Of a stretch of 64,000 bases of DNA, positions 7,629-16,157 are shown piece after piece; positions within the stretch are counted from its first letter, which is position 1, and the number at the start of each line of letters is the position of its first letter. The position numbers were made by a program, and so were the translations under genes. The stretch covers positions 62,001 to 126,000 of the forward strand of contig JAVBRA010000007.1 in the NCBI GenBank assembly GCA_031548435.1. The letters run 5' to 3'. This DNA comes from JAVBRA01 sp031548435 (GTDB lineage: Bacteria > Bacteroidota > Bacteroidia > Bacteroidales > Rikenellaceae). The notes beneath the pieces were generated by a model, which worked only from the letters and a program-made list of their open reading frames with translations, was not told the origin of the DNA and made no database searches.

Positions 7629-9823
7629 CAGTCGGCCAGTTCCAGTTGGTTCTTAATCAGATTCAAATACACGCCGTTTTTCTGAATAAGCTCGGAGTGG
7701 ATACCTGTTTCCTGTATCATTCCGTCTTTAAGCACGACGATCTGATCGGCGCTTTTCACCGTACTCAGTCGATGGGCGATCACCACAACGGTTTTTCCGA
7801 CGAAGAAATCGTCGAGGTTCTCGACAATGATGCGTTCGTTTTCGGCATCGAGCGAGCTGGTCGCCTCATCGAAAAACAGATAATCGGGGTTTTTATACAC
7901 CGCGCGGGCGATCATGATACGTTGGCGCTCTCCGCCGCTGATACCCGTGCCGGCCGATCCGATCTTTGTGTCGAGCCTCAGAGGCTTCTCGTCGATGAAC
8001 TTGCTCAAGTTTGCAATCCGGATAGCGTCGGCCAACCGCTTTTCGTCGGCTTCTTTATCGCCCAAAATAATATTACGCCGAATGGTGTCGGCAAAGATAT
8101 AGTTGTCTTGCATCACGACGCCACATACGCCACGCCATTGGTCGGCCGAATATTCGTCGAACAAGGTGTCGCCTATGAAGATTTTTCCTTGAGTCAAGGG
8201 GTAGAATTTCAACAACAGTTTTACAAGAGTGGTTTTGCCACTGCCGCTCTCACCCACGATAGCCGTTGTTTTGCCGCGTGGAATGACCAGATCGATGTCT
8301 TTTAAAACCAATTTGGAATAAGGCCCTTCGTAACGAAAACTAAGGCCGTCCAGAACAATCTTATCGCAATGCCTTGGAATGGGTTTGTAAGACTCCCGGT
8401 TGTCCTCATCTTCCTGAATATACACCTCGCCTGAACGTTCCATGCTGATTTTCGAATCCTGAACACTCTGCACAAACCCGATCAGTTGCGACAGGGGCGA
8501 ACTCATCTGCCCGATGATGTACGATATGCTCATCATCATTCCCAGGGTGATGCTTCCTTTCACTACGGCAATGGCGATCAGGAGCGTGACGATGATATCC
8601 CTCGATCGGTTGATGAGGGTATAGCCGGCAGATTGCACCTGTCCCAGTTTCATCGACCTGATGCGGATCTCGTAAAGCCGCTGCTGGATATCTTCCCATT
8701 CGTTGCGTTTGTATTCCTGAAAATTGTTGAGCTTGATCTCCGACATTCCGCTGATCATTTCCAATTTGGCCGTTTGATTCTCAGACCCTATGCGGAACAG
8801 TTTATAATCGATCACCTTTCTTTTCTTCAGAAACGCGACCAGCCACACAATGCTGACGCCCGAGAAGATGAGGTAAAGGAGAAGAATCCGCAAGTCGTAC
8901 AAGGCGATGATTACAAAATAAACAATGAACGACACGAACGAGAAAAGAGTGGCAAGCGTCTCCGAAGTGGCGAACGACTCCAGCCGGTAGTGGTCGGAGA
9001 TGCGGTTGTTGAAATCGCCGGCCGATTTGGTCTCGAAGAACTTGATCGGCAGCCGCATCACCTTGTAGAGGAAGTCGGAAACCAGGCTAATATTGATGCC
9101 CGTCCCCATATAAAGCACCACCCAATTGCGGATGATGCCTATGACGTAGCTACCGACGAAAAGGGCCAACTGGGCCAGCATGATCGTTACGATCATGTTC
9201 AGATTCCGGTCGCCGATCCCCCGGTCGATAAGCGCCTGGGTGAGAAAGGGTGTGATCAGCGACACCACAAGTCCCGCCACCATCGCCAGCGACAACTGGA
9301 ACAATTCGTTTTTATAGGGTCTCAGATAGTTCAGCAGGAACTTCTTGATGTTATGCTCGTCCTTGGGCGGTTCCAATTCGAAGAACTGCTCTGTAGGCTC
9401 GCAAGCAATCGCAACGCCTTTCTCGCCGCTCAGCCATCCGGCGGCAAAATCATCTTCGCCGAACCGGTTCTTTCCATAGGCCGGGTCGGCGATATAATAG
9501 CGGGATTTACCCCGCGAATTGGTTTGTATCTTATAAAGAACGACGAAGTGATTCTGATCCCAGTGGATGATGGCCGGCAGCGGGCATTTGTTTTTGAGTT
9601 CGTCGAGCGACATTTTGAATGTCCTGGCATTCACACCAATAACCCCAAGACCCTCAGTAATGCCCGCCACCGACACCCCCTCGCGGCTCAGATATGAAAG
9701 ATTGCGCAGGTAGATCAACGGATAGGATTTGCCATGGTAATGCGCCACCATGCGCACGCACGCCGGGCCGCAATCCATCGAATCGAACTGCCGGAATACC
9801 TTTAGTCTCCTTTTCTTATCCAT
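7628..9823 (-). CDS. Peptidase-containing ABC transporter (C39 type)
   Basis: A 731-residue bacteriocin-type exporter that cleaves GG leaders and exports the peptide. The N-terminal C39 cysteine peptidase has the nucleophile in DCGPAC (Cys18), His in HWDQNHFVVL and Asp in IADPAYG. The middle holds the six-helix membrane domain. The C-terminal ATPase has Walker A GESGSGKTT, signature ISGGERQRIMIAR, Walker B YLFFDEATSSLD and the H-loop VIAHRLS. It overlaps the maturase gene by 22 bases. Its expected substrates are the two GG-leader precursors encoded upstream, both with a LLKGG cleavage site. This layout is the usual one for GG-Bacteroidales peptide systems. Confidence 0.93.
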   Translation of the reverse strand: MDKKRRLKVFRQFDSMDCGPACVRMVAHYHGKSYPLIYLRNLSYLSREGVSVAGITEGLGVIGVNARTFKMSLDELKNKCPLPAIIHWDQNHFVVLYKIQTNSRGKSRYYIADPAYGKNRFGEDDFAAGWLSGEKGVAIACEPTEQFFELEPPKDEHNIKKFLLNYLRPYKNELFQLSLAMVAGLVVSLITPFLTQALIDRGIGDRNLNMIVTIMLAQLALFVGSYVIGIIRNWVVLYMGTGINISLVSDFLYKVMRLPIKFFETKSAGDFNNRISDHYRLESFATSETLATLFSFVSFIVYFVIIALYDLRILLLYLIFSGVSIVWLVAFLKKRKVIDYKLFRIGSENQTAKLEMISGMSEIKLNNFQEYKRNEWEDIQQRLYEIRIRSMKLGQVQSAGYTLINRSRDIIVTLLIAIAVVKGSITLGMMMSISYIIGQMSSPLSQLIGFVQSVQDSKISMERSGEVYIQEDEDNRESYKPIPRHCDKIVLDGLSFRYEGPYSKLVLKDIDLVIPRGKTTAIVGESGSGKTTLVKLLLKFYPLTQGKIFIGDTLFDEYSADQWRGVCGVVMQDNYIFADTIRRNIILGDKEADEKRLADAIRIANLSKFIDEKPLRLDTKIGSAGTGISGGERQRIMIARAVYKNPDYLFFDEATSSLDAENERIIVENLDDFFVGKTVVVIAHRLSTVKSADQIVVLKDGMIQETGIHSELIQKNGVYLNLIKNQLELAD

Positions 9824-11130
9824 TTATTTTTTTCTGCATCGGCTTTGTTGGTCATAATGGAAACCCGATCGACCATCGCCTCGTATTTATCTTCTTCTGT
9901 CATTCCCAGAGGACATACATTTTCCTCGAAAGCTTCCAACTGGTGTTGGGTGCATCCTCCTTTGCACAATGGAAGAATTTTGCATTTCAAACAACTGTCG
10001 TTTATGAATTTGCATTCCATTCGATCGTCATACCGTTCATTAAACGAAATTGTTCCGTCGGTATTTAAAACACCCTCCCGTATTTCCTTTACGAAATCAC
10101 GGGCAGTACATTTGAATACGTTTCCATCATAATTAATTATGTGGCCGTTGGGCGTATCTGCATAACAAACAGAATCGGAGAATTCGTTGATCAGCGACAT
10201 ATTCTTTATTCCGCATTCCGCAACACGCTCCCCCATTTTCCCGACCAATTTCTTCATTCCTTCCGAGTCTTCTGCCTGCCATATTTTTTTGAACATGAAA
10301 GATAAATTATCCTTCCATTTCTCGTCGACATCCGAGAATTCATCGATCAAATCCTCGAACCCCTCTGCCGTATCTTCCGAATAATTGCATCGCACTAATA
10401 TAGTCATTCCTTTCGACAGTGCGTATTTTATGTTTTCAATGGAGATGTCATAGGCAGATTTATCGTTCCCGGGCAACCGTTTTATCTTATTATGCTTCTC
10501 CCTGTTTCCGTCGAAAGGGACCTGAAAAAAGACCTTCTTTCCCAAAGTTGCCAGCCGGTCGATCTTTTTCTTGTCCAACAATGTAGCGTTGGTGGTGAAC
10601 ATGATCGGCAAATTACACCCGGTTTGATCGCATACTTTAACCGCATATTCAATAATAGGCAGGATAGAAGTATCAAATCTCATGAGCGGTTCTCCTCCGA
10701 AGAAAGACAACTGTAAGGTCTTATACTCGCTTCCTTTTTGCTCGATCAGCAATTCAATCGACTTTCGGACTTCCTCCGTCATGATGCTGTCACTAACATG
10801 GGACTCGTAACAATACCAGCATTTGAGATTGCAATCCATTGTCGGGTTGATAACCAGATTATAAAAATTTTTGGAATTATTTGCCATCTGGATGGAATCC
10901 ATAACCCCCTGTTGTTCTTCTCCTATTGAACCCACTACAAATTTCTTCCCAACGAGATAGGCATAAAATTCCGGATGAATGTTCTGAAGGTCGTCCAGAT
11001 GATCGATATGTTCGTCGACCAATTGCCTGAGTTCTGGAACAATGGCCATGATTTCCGCCGTTCTGCAGTTGAAAATAACGTGCCGCCCGTCGAGGTTGTC
11101 TATCGCAAAGTTATAATGACTCCATTTCAT
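9802..11130 (-). CDS. Radical SAM/SPASM peptide maturase
   Basis: A 442-residue radical SAM enzyme. Residues 1-90 form an N-terminal region typical of peptide maturases that may bind the leader. The [4Fe-4S]/SAM motif is CNLKCWYC (Cys100, Cys104, Cys107), followed by FFGGEPL. The C-terminal SPASM region has many cysteines, including CTARDF, CLKCKILPLCKGGC and CPL, expected to hold auxiliary clusters. Such enzymes install thioether or carbon-carbon crosslinks in ribosomal peptides. Next to GG-leader precursors it fits the GG-Bacteroidales radical SAM system (TIGR04148-like). The residues modified cannot be predicted; the cysteine-rich cores suggest sulfur-to-carbon links, but this is inference. 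It overlaps the exporter gene downstream. Confidence 0.92.
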   Translation of the reverse strand: MKWSHYNFAIDNLDGRHVIFNCRTAEIMAIVPELRQLVDEHIDHLDDLQNIHPEFYAYLVGKKFVVGSIGEEQQGVMDSIQMANNSKNFYNLVINPTMDCNLKCWYCYESHVSDSIMTEEVRKSIELLIEQKGSEYKTLQLSFFGGEPLMRFDTSILPIIEYAVKVCDQTGCNLPIMFTTNATLLDKKKIDRLATLGKKVFFQVPFDGNREKHNKIKRLPGNDKSAYDISIENIKYALSKGMTILVRCNYSEDTAEGFEDLIDEFSDVDEKWKDNLSFMFKKIWQAEDSEGMKKLVGKMGERVAECGIKNMSLINEFSDSVCYADTPNGHIINYDGNVFKCTARDFVKEIREGVLNTDGTISFNERYDDRMECKFINDSCLKCKILPLCKGGCTQHQLEAFEENVCPLGMTEEDKYEAMVDRVSIMTNKADAEKNKWIRKGD

Positions 11131-11160
11131 AAAATTGTGGGATTAGTTGTTTCCGAGAAT

Positions 11161-11199
11161 GAGGCACTCTGTTTTAATAGAGATCCGACAGAGTGCCTC
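11161..11199 (-). terminator. Hairpin between precursor 1 and the maturase gene
   Basis: GAGGCACTCTGT (11161-11172) is exactly complementary to ACAGAGTGCCTC (11188-11199). It lies in the 95-base gap between the precursor stop and the maturase start and lacks a U-tract. A partial terminator or RNA-stabilising stem here would let the precursor be made in excess over the enzymes, as in many peptide clusters. Confidence 0.7.
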
Positions 11200-11225
11200 A
11201 TGATTTGCGTCACATTGTTAATTTA

Positions 11226-11522
11226 CTACTCAGGTTCGGATGTTCCAGTGGGCGTAGGAGTCGGCGTGGGAGCGGCAGTAGTTTCGCCACAATGGGTTGT
11301 GCACTGACTTTTTTTGCACTTCGTGCCTCCATTGAGATTAACGGGACAGTTGGTATTACAAGTGACAAGGCAAATACCGTAATTGGCGTTTTCCGCCTCT
11401 GCCGCAGCCATTAGAGGTTCGAACGATGAGACCTCTCCAAAACCACCTTTTAAGAGATGTTCTTCGTTTTTTGTCAAAGGAGTCAGGGCCACCTCCAGAT
11501 CCATTAATTTCTTTTGTTCCAT
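11226..11522 (-). CDS. GG-leader peptide precursor 1, Cys-rich with Pro-Thr tail
   Basis: A 98-residue ribosomal natural-product precursor. The leader, MEQKKLMDLEVALTPLTKNE to LLKGG, is of the GG-Bacteroidales type (TIGR04149-like) and ends at a C39 cleavage site after Gly26-Gly27. The core begins FGEV, has an Ala/Glu-rich spacer, then six cysteines in CLVTCNTNC and KCKKSQCTTHC, and finishes with TTAAPTPTPTPTGTSEPE. The six cysteines are plausible targets of the radical SAM maturase. The proline-threonine run resembles a mucin-type O-glycosylation tract, which matters because the cluster encodes GalNAc-transferase-like enzymes. The leader is nearly the same as that of precursor 2. Confidence 0.9.
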   Translation of the reverse strand: MEQKKLMDLEVALTPLTKNEEHLLKGGFGEVSSFEPLMAAAEAENANYGICLVTCNTNCPVNLNGGTKCKKSQCTTHCGETTAAPTPTPTPTGTSEPE

Positions 11523-11620
11523 AGCATTAGAATTAGCTTTTCTCTACTCATTTCAGGGCTTTTCGAGATACTCCCATAATTTCTGCAACCGGTTTGTTTC
11601 TTCATTCGGATCGGAACTTT

Positions 11621-12499
11621 AGAGGTTGTTTTAAAATTTAGTTAGGTAATCGCTTGATCATCAATTTAATCATCGCGAGGTATATCATGTTTTCTTCGTA
11701 TTTTGTTTCGAACTCATATTCCCGGCTCAATCTTCGGTACGACTCCCACCAGGCAAATGTCCGTTCCACCACCCACCGCTTGGGCAAGGGTTTGAATTTA
11801 TTGGATTTATCCTTGCGAAGCGTAATCTTCAGCGTGCACTTTAACTCCTTCTTTACAACGTCCTTTAACTCACCGCTATAGCCACCGTCTGCATAAATCT
11901 TTTTCATCCGCCCGAACTCCGGTTTCAACTGTCCCATCACATCTATCGCCGCCTTGCTGTCGTGCCGATTGGCCGGATGAACTTTCACCGCCAACATCAA
12001 CCCTTGGGCATCAGTGATGATATGCCGTTTGCGGCCTTTCACACGTTTACCACCGTCGATACCGCGCTCCTTACCGCGATATGTGCCATGAACACTTTGA
12101 GAGTCAATAATTCCCACACTCGGCGAAGTCTCCTTTCCTGCGCGGCGGCGAAGCAAGCCTCGCAAATAATCGTGTACCTTTTTGAAAGTCCCGGCAAGGC
12201 TCCATTTGCGGAAGTAGTAGTAAACAGATTGCCATGCCGGAAAATCTCCGGGCAACTGATGCCACTGACAGCCGGTCTTTAACAGGTAGAAGATCGCATC
12301 AAATATCTCTTTCAATGAACGTCGGCGCTTGCGTTTGTCGCCAATTATGCCTAATATTGTCGCGTATTGGTTATCGGTCAGATTGCTCGGATATTGTTTT
12401 TTCATTCTTTATGTGGTTGAGAACTATAAAGATACGAAAAATATCCGACAATCTACTGATAATCAATTATTTATATCTGTAAATTTCAAAACAACCTCT
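11621..12499 (-). mobile_element. IS5-type insertion sequence between the two precursor genes
   Basis: An 879-base insertion sequence with 20-base terminal inverted repeats, starting AGAGGTTGTTTT at 11621-11640 and complementary at 12480-12499 with one mismatch. A TA target duplication is consistent with the ends if the element is taken as GAGG to CCTC. It contains one transposase gene. It lies exactly at the stop codon of precursor 2: the upstream gene's TAA is replaced by a TAG whose last two bases come from the element. Removing it rejoins the two precursor genes about 100 bases apart. Confidence 0.88.
11638..12405 (-). CDS. IS5-family DDE transposase
   Basis: A 255-residue single-frame transposase of the IS5 superfamily. 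The N-terminal DUF4096-type domain reads NLTDNQYATILGIIGDKRK and GCQWHQLPGDFPAWQSVYYY. The DDE catalytic domain has Asp in GIIDSQSVHGT, Asp in YADGGYSGE and Glu in VVERTFAWWESYRRLSREYE. Length and motifs are those of an intact enzyme. It fills most of the insertion sequence and reads in the same direction as the peptide cluster, so its insertion may reduce but need not abolish read-through into precursor 1. Confidence 0.93.
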   Translation of the reverse strand: MKKQYPSNLTDNQYATILGIIGDKRKRRRSLKEIFDAIFYLLKTGCQWHQLPGDFPAWQSVYYYFRKWSLAGTFKKVHDYLRGLLRRRAGKETSPSVGIIDSQSVHGTYRGKERGIDGGKRVKGRKRHIITDAQGLMLAVKVHPANRHDSKAAIDVMGQLKPEFGRMKKIYADGGYSGELKDVVKKELKCTLKITLRKDKSNKFKPLPKRWVVERTFAWWESYRRLSREYEFETKYEENMIYLAMIKLMIKRLPN

Positions 12500-12764
12500 A
12501 AGATTTCTCTGTCGACGAGTTGCTACTCCCAGATCCGTTGGATTTACATCTTCTTTTTTTCTTTTTCGTATCTTCCGTTCCGGCTCCATTGCGACAAGTG
12601 CGGAAGCAAATCAGCGCATTGGTGTTGGTCTTAGTCTCTCTTTTTGCCGTTGCAGCGGGTTGAAATGAAGCGACTTCACCAAACCCTCCCTTCAACAGAC
12701 GTTCTTCGTTTTTTGCCATAGGCATCAGGTTCACCTCCAGATCCATTAATTTTTTTGGTTTCAT
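12498..12764 (-). CDS. GG-leader peptide precursor 2, Lys/Ser-rich
   Basis: An 88-residue precursor with a leader almost the same as precursor 1 (KKLMDLEVNLMPMAKNEE to LLKGG) followed by FGEVASFQP. Its core differs: only three cysteines (ICFRTC and RRC), a KKKKRR run and a C-terminal GSGSSNSSTEKS tract. The Ser/Thr-rich tail again offers possible O-glycosylation sites. The gene starts 43 bases after the outer-membrane protein gene. Its stop codon is formed at the edge of the downstream insertion sequence, which leaves the peptide sequence unchanged. Confidence 0.87.
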   Translation of the reverse strand: MKPKKLMDLEVNLMPMAKNEERLLKGGFGEVASFQPAATAKRETKTNTNALICFRTCRNGAGTEDTKKKKRRCKSNGSGSSNSSTEKS

Positions 12765-12807
12765 AATCTAAAGTTTAATTGTTTAGTTACTTGTACAACT
12801 CCGATAT

Positions 12808-15204
12808 TTATTCGAGCGGCGCTCCAAAGGATTTCCGTTCAGCGTCGACTTTCTTGGCTTTCTTATCCCCTCCGCTTTTAAAACTGTAACTTAGGGAAAA
12901 ATTCAGCGAGGTAACCGGGGACACGGTTCGTGTCTGATAGTTGTAGTAATCGTTGTGAATGCCCGAGGTATCCGAATTCTTGAAAAGAATGCTACTGATC
13001 CCAACACCTGCCAGCAGTCTGTTCTTGAATAGAAATTTATAGCCGCTGATATCGATACCGTAGCTGGGCGTTCTTTTGTAATATCCTTCTTCCTGCCCGG
13101 TAGCCCCTCTGAACGACAGGCTGCCGCCCCAATTCCCCTTGAACGAGAACGAGTTGTTGATAGACAGTCGTGCCACATTGCCGGTATAATCGACATCCGG
13201 ATTCGAGGTCTTCATAATCGCGAACGCTGCCTGCGGATTCATGCTCCACCATTTGCATATCTTCACGGGATAGCCGGTGCCGAACATATGGGCAACCTGT
13301 CTGCCTGCATTTACCGGCATGACGTAAGTGACGAGCGGATCGGAGGCATCGGTGAAGGTTTTAGGAAAGACCACATCGTCTATCCGATAATAGTTATAAT
13401 AGACCTGCCATTTGTTCCGAAGCACGTAGCTCACCTGCAACAGATGCCGGCTGTCCGGTTTCAGCAGCGGATTTCCGACAGAATACGAGTGGTCGGACAA
13501 GGGAATGACGACCGGGTTAAAGAGATTATAGGTCGGAAACGACAGGGCCCGTTTGTAGGTGACATTCACCAATGTACCCTTCTGGCGATTGAAAAAACAG
13601 GCGATCCCCACATCGGGATAGATCCCGAAGTAATTCCGGTTTACGACCGTATCTTCCTTGAAGGAAGTGAACCGGGTGGTGTTCCATGTGGCATTCAGCC
13701 CCGCATTGAACGAGAAACGCCCGATTTCCGAAATGTATTCGGCATAGCAGTTAAAGTCTTGTCCGTTGTTGGTGAAATCGTCGCTCTGGCCGGAATCGGC
13801 CACCCAATTCCCGGATGTGTAGTTCTGATAAACCAGCTTGCCGGTGGTGTTGCCCGATGCGAAATAGCCGCCGAAGTCCAGTTCGGAATTCCCAACCATC
13901 ACTTCGAAATGTACCTCGGCATTAAACAGGTCGTCCGGGTTCATATCGCGCATATCCCGGGTTTGCGACAGGTCGGAATCGCCGGAGACCAATGAGGTAT
14001 AGTCGTAGGTGTAACACCCGTTGTTTCGTACCGGTGTATTGGTGTAATCCACCTGAATGTTCATATTGGAGCCTTCCTCGTCCAGATCCAACAGGTAGTT
14101 CAGCACGCCGTAATACTCGTCGGTGCGGTTGTTCACCTGCGATTTATACGACGTCCACTCGAGCGGCGACCCCGAATAGTCGGATGTTTCGGAGAGGGAG
14201 CGCCCGGACAAATCGCTGCGGGTGCCGTAGTAACTGAAATTCCCGCCCAGGGATTGTTTCTCATCTATATCGTAGACAAGGCTCAGGATATTCGAGAACG
14301 TATTGGTGCCGGTGGTGTTGGCCACATCGGTGTTCATCCTGACCTGGGAGCCGGGATAATCCCCGTCGGTGACGCGCTCGGTGAAATTGTCGGAATAGGA
14401 ATAGCCCGCCTGATCGTAGACGCTCCATTTCTTGTACCTGTAATTGATCGTTCCGGTGATGCTTTCGCTCTTAAAACCGTTTTCGTCGACCGAGAGGTTG
14501 TTGTTCACATTGCCGTAATACCCGTTCTCCAGATTCTTCTTCAGTCTGATTTTTATGACCCCACCGACCACCTGGGCGCCGTATGCGCTGCCGGCGACAG
14601 GAGTGACCTCGATGCTTTCGATGTCCTCGGCCCGGATACCGCCCAGTTCGTCGTTCCGTTTCAGCTTGCGCCCGTTGAGGTACACCCGGTCGACGTTGAG
14701 GCCATTGACCTTCAGCCCCTCGTGCATGGTAACTCCCGGAAGGAAACCCAATACCCCATAAGCCGACTTGCCTTTGGCAATGGGATTGCCCTGCATACTG
14801 ACAGTATACTTGTTCGACATCCGCCGGATGAATTCGCCCTTTACGACCACCTCGTCGATTTTAACGGCTTTGGGGCTCAGACGGATGGTATCCAGGGTGA
14901 TGTTATGATCCAGCCGGAGCGTCTGCGAGTATTCCTCGTAAGCCATGTGCGTAACCCGGAAAACATAGTCGCCGGTTTCGATGCCGCTGATAACAAAACC
15001 GCCATCCTGACCGGAGAACACCCCGCCTACCGTCGGCCCGCCCGAGGCGCGTTCGACGGTCGCGGAACACAGGCCAAGCACCTCTCCGGTTGCAGACGTC
15101 ACAACCCCCGACAGGGAATGTTTCTGGGTATTCTGCCCCCATGCTGAAGTTGAAATACAGAAACACACACACCAGACAAAAATCTTTCGTATAATTTTCC
15201 CCAT
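12808..15204 (-). CDS. Outer-membrane beta-barrel protein with carboxypeptidase-like and plug domains
   Basis: A 798-residue protein with a signal peptide ending SAWGQ. A carboxypeptidase-regulatory-like domain follows (about residues 28-110: HSLSGVVTSATGEVLG to GDYVFRVTHMAYEEYSQTL), then a TonB-plug-like region (VDRVYLNGRKLK, IESIEVTPVAGSAYGAQ) and a long barrel of the outer membrane protein beta-barrel family (PF14905). DEVVVKGE near residue 115 resembles a TonB box. It is encoded between the glycosyltransferases and the precursors, so it may carry the product across the outer membrane or serve as its receptor. No substrate can be read from the sequence. It is too short and unpaired to be a SusC. 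Confidence 0.85.
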   Translation of the reverse strand: MGKIIRKIFVWCVCFCISTSAWGQNTQKHSLSGVVTSATGEVLGLCSATVERASGGPTVGGVFSGQDGGFVISGIETGDYVFRVTHMAYEEYSQTLRLDHNITLDTIRLSPKAVKIDEVVVKGEFIRRMSNKYTVSMQGNPIAKGKSAYGVLGFLPGVTMHEGLKVNGLNVDRVYLNGRKLKRNDELGGIRAEDIESIEVTPVAGSAYGAQVVGGVIKIRLKKNLENGYYGNVNNNLSVDENGFKSESITGTINYRYKKWSVYDQAGYSYSDNFTERVTDGDYPGSQVRMNTDVANTTGTNTFSNILSLVYDIDEKQSLGGNFSYYGTRSDLSGRSLSETSDYSGSPLEWTSYKSQVNNRTDEYYGVLNYLLDLDEEGSNMNIQVDYTNTPVRNNGCYTYDYTSLVSGDSDLSQTRDMRDMNPDDLFNAEVHFEVMVGNSELDFGGYFASGNTTGKLVYQNYTSGNWVADSGQSDDFTNNGQDFNCYAEYISEIGRFSFNAGLNATWNTTRFTSFKEDTVVNRNYFGIYPDVGIACFFNRQKGTLVNVTYKRALSFPTYNLFNPVVIPLSDHSYSVGNPLLKPDSRHLLQVSYVLRNKWQVYYNYYRIDDVVFPKTFTDASDPLVTYVMPVNAGRQVAHMFGTGYPVKICKWWSMNPQAAFAIMKTSNPDVDYTGNVARLSINNSFSFKGNWGGSLSFRGATGQEEGYYKRTPSYGIDISGYKFLFKNRLLAGVGISSILFKNSDTSGIHNDYYNYQTRTVSPVTSLNFSLSYSFKSGGDKKAKKVDAERKSFGAPLE

Positions 15205-15209
15205 ACCCG

Positions 15210-16157
15210 TTATTTGGCGTTTATTTTATCGGCCACAGCGTCATTGATTCTGCAAAAATTGTCGTATCCGGCCGTAAGTATATCCGAATAATAGCCCCGG
15301 AGATTTTCGACTTCCTCTTGCCGTTCCTTCATCATCTCCGCGGCCCGGACATAATTGATGTAATTGATTCCTTTCATTGCCCGAATGACTTTCCTCCTCA
15401 ACACTTCCGGCAATACGGTTTCGGCAATGAACATTTTGTTGTAGAAAATCTCCAGGCTATCCATCACGTAAGGAAATTTATTCCGGAATAGATGACCTAT
15501 CACCACATCGGTCAAGAGGCGGCATCGCCCTCCTTCCATCCATGCCTTCAGGCTGATGTATGCTTCTTCACATCCATACAGCCTCAGACCCTCGAATCCT
15601 CGCAAATAATTCCAATACTCCTTGGTGGCGGCATAGCATGCCCCCAGTACACAGGGAACATCGACGAGGTTCGTATCCGAATAGATGTTATAGGTCACCC
15701 AAGCCACATTGACTACTGCCCGTTCTTTCGGCTCCAGAGCCTTAAAGTAGGCCGCATAAGGAGGTTCGCATCCGGTTTCCGCTTTTTTATCAAAACTCCA
15801 CGATTTGCAGCGGCAACAATAGATCGCTCTTGGATCTTCTTTTATCGCGCTCACGATTTTAAGCCACCAGTCGTCATGATAAAACCGCATATGCCCGTCT
15901 ATAACCAGAAAATAAGGAGTCTGACAAGCATTGATTCCGGCCTGTTTGGCCGGGCCGCTTCCCAGGCGATCCGAATGTTCGACATAAAGCGTCCCGTATC
16001 GTTCAGCCACCGACTTATAATCAAATCCGTCATCCGAGGCATCGTTTACAAGAACAATATCCACAGCGTCTCCGGCCGTTCTCTTAATCTCTCTTATGGT
16101 GATTTCAACTTCGTTCCCTTCGTTGAGAAAAGGGATGACTACTGTCAGTTCATTCAT
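15210..16157 (-). CDS. GalNAc-transferase-like glycosyltransferase B
   Basis: A 315-residue GT-A enzyme (start at 16157, ATGA overlap with the upstream gene). The N-terminus VVIPFLNEGNEVE and VNDASDDGF are glycosyltransferase family 2-like. The metal site is IDGHMRF (Asp87, His89), a DxH rather than DxD. The C-terminal block, EYW at 180 then LYGCEEAYISLKAWMEGG and IGHLFRNKFPY (His222), follows the Gal/GalNAc-transferase motif of polypeptide GalNAc-transferases (WGGENxExSxRxWxCGG to VGHxFRxxxPY). That family transfers GalNAc from UDP-GalNAc to Ser/Thr of proteins. Donor and acceptor here are unproven; the peptide precursors of the same cluster are the obvious candidates. No membrane helix is seen. 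Confidence 0.82.
   Translation of the reverse strand: MNELTVVIPFLNEGNEVEITIREIKRTAGDAVDIVLVNDASDDGFDYKSVAERYGTLYVEHSDRLGSGPAKQAGINACQTPYFLVIDGHMRFYHDDWWLKIVSAIKEDPRAIYCCRCKSWSFDKKAETGCEPPYAAYFKALEPKERAVVNVAWVTYNIYSDTNLVDVPCVLGACYAATKEYWNYLRGFEGLRLYGCEEAYISLKAWMEGGRCRLLTDVVIGHLFRNKFPYVMDSLEIFYNKMFIAETVLPEVLRRKVIRAMKGINYINYVRAAEMMKERQEEVENLRGYYSDILTAGYDNFCRINDAVADKINAK

Noticed and set aside
12808..15204. A SusC-type nutrient receptor
   Set aside because: Shorter than SusC (about 1000 residues), no SusD partner, and the barrel resembles the PF14905 family.
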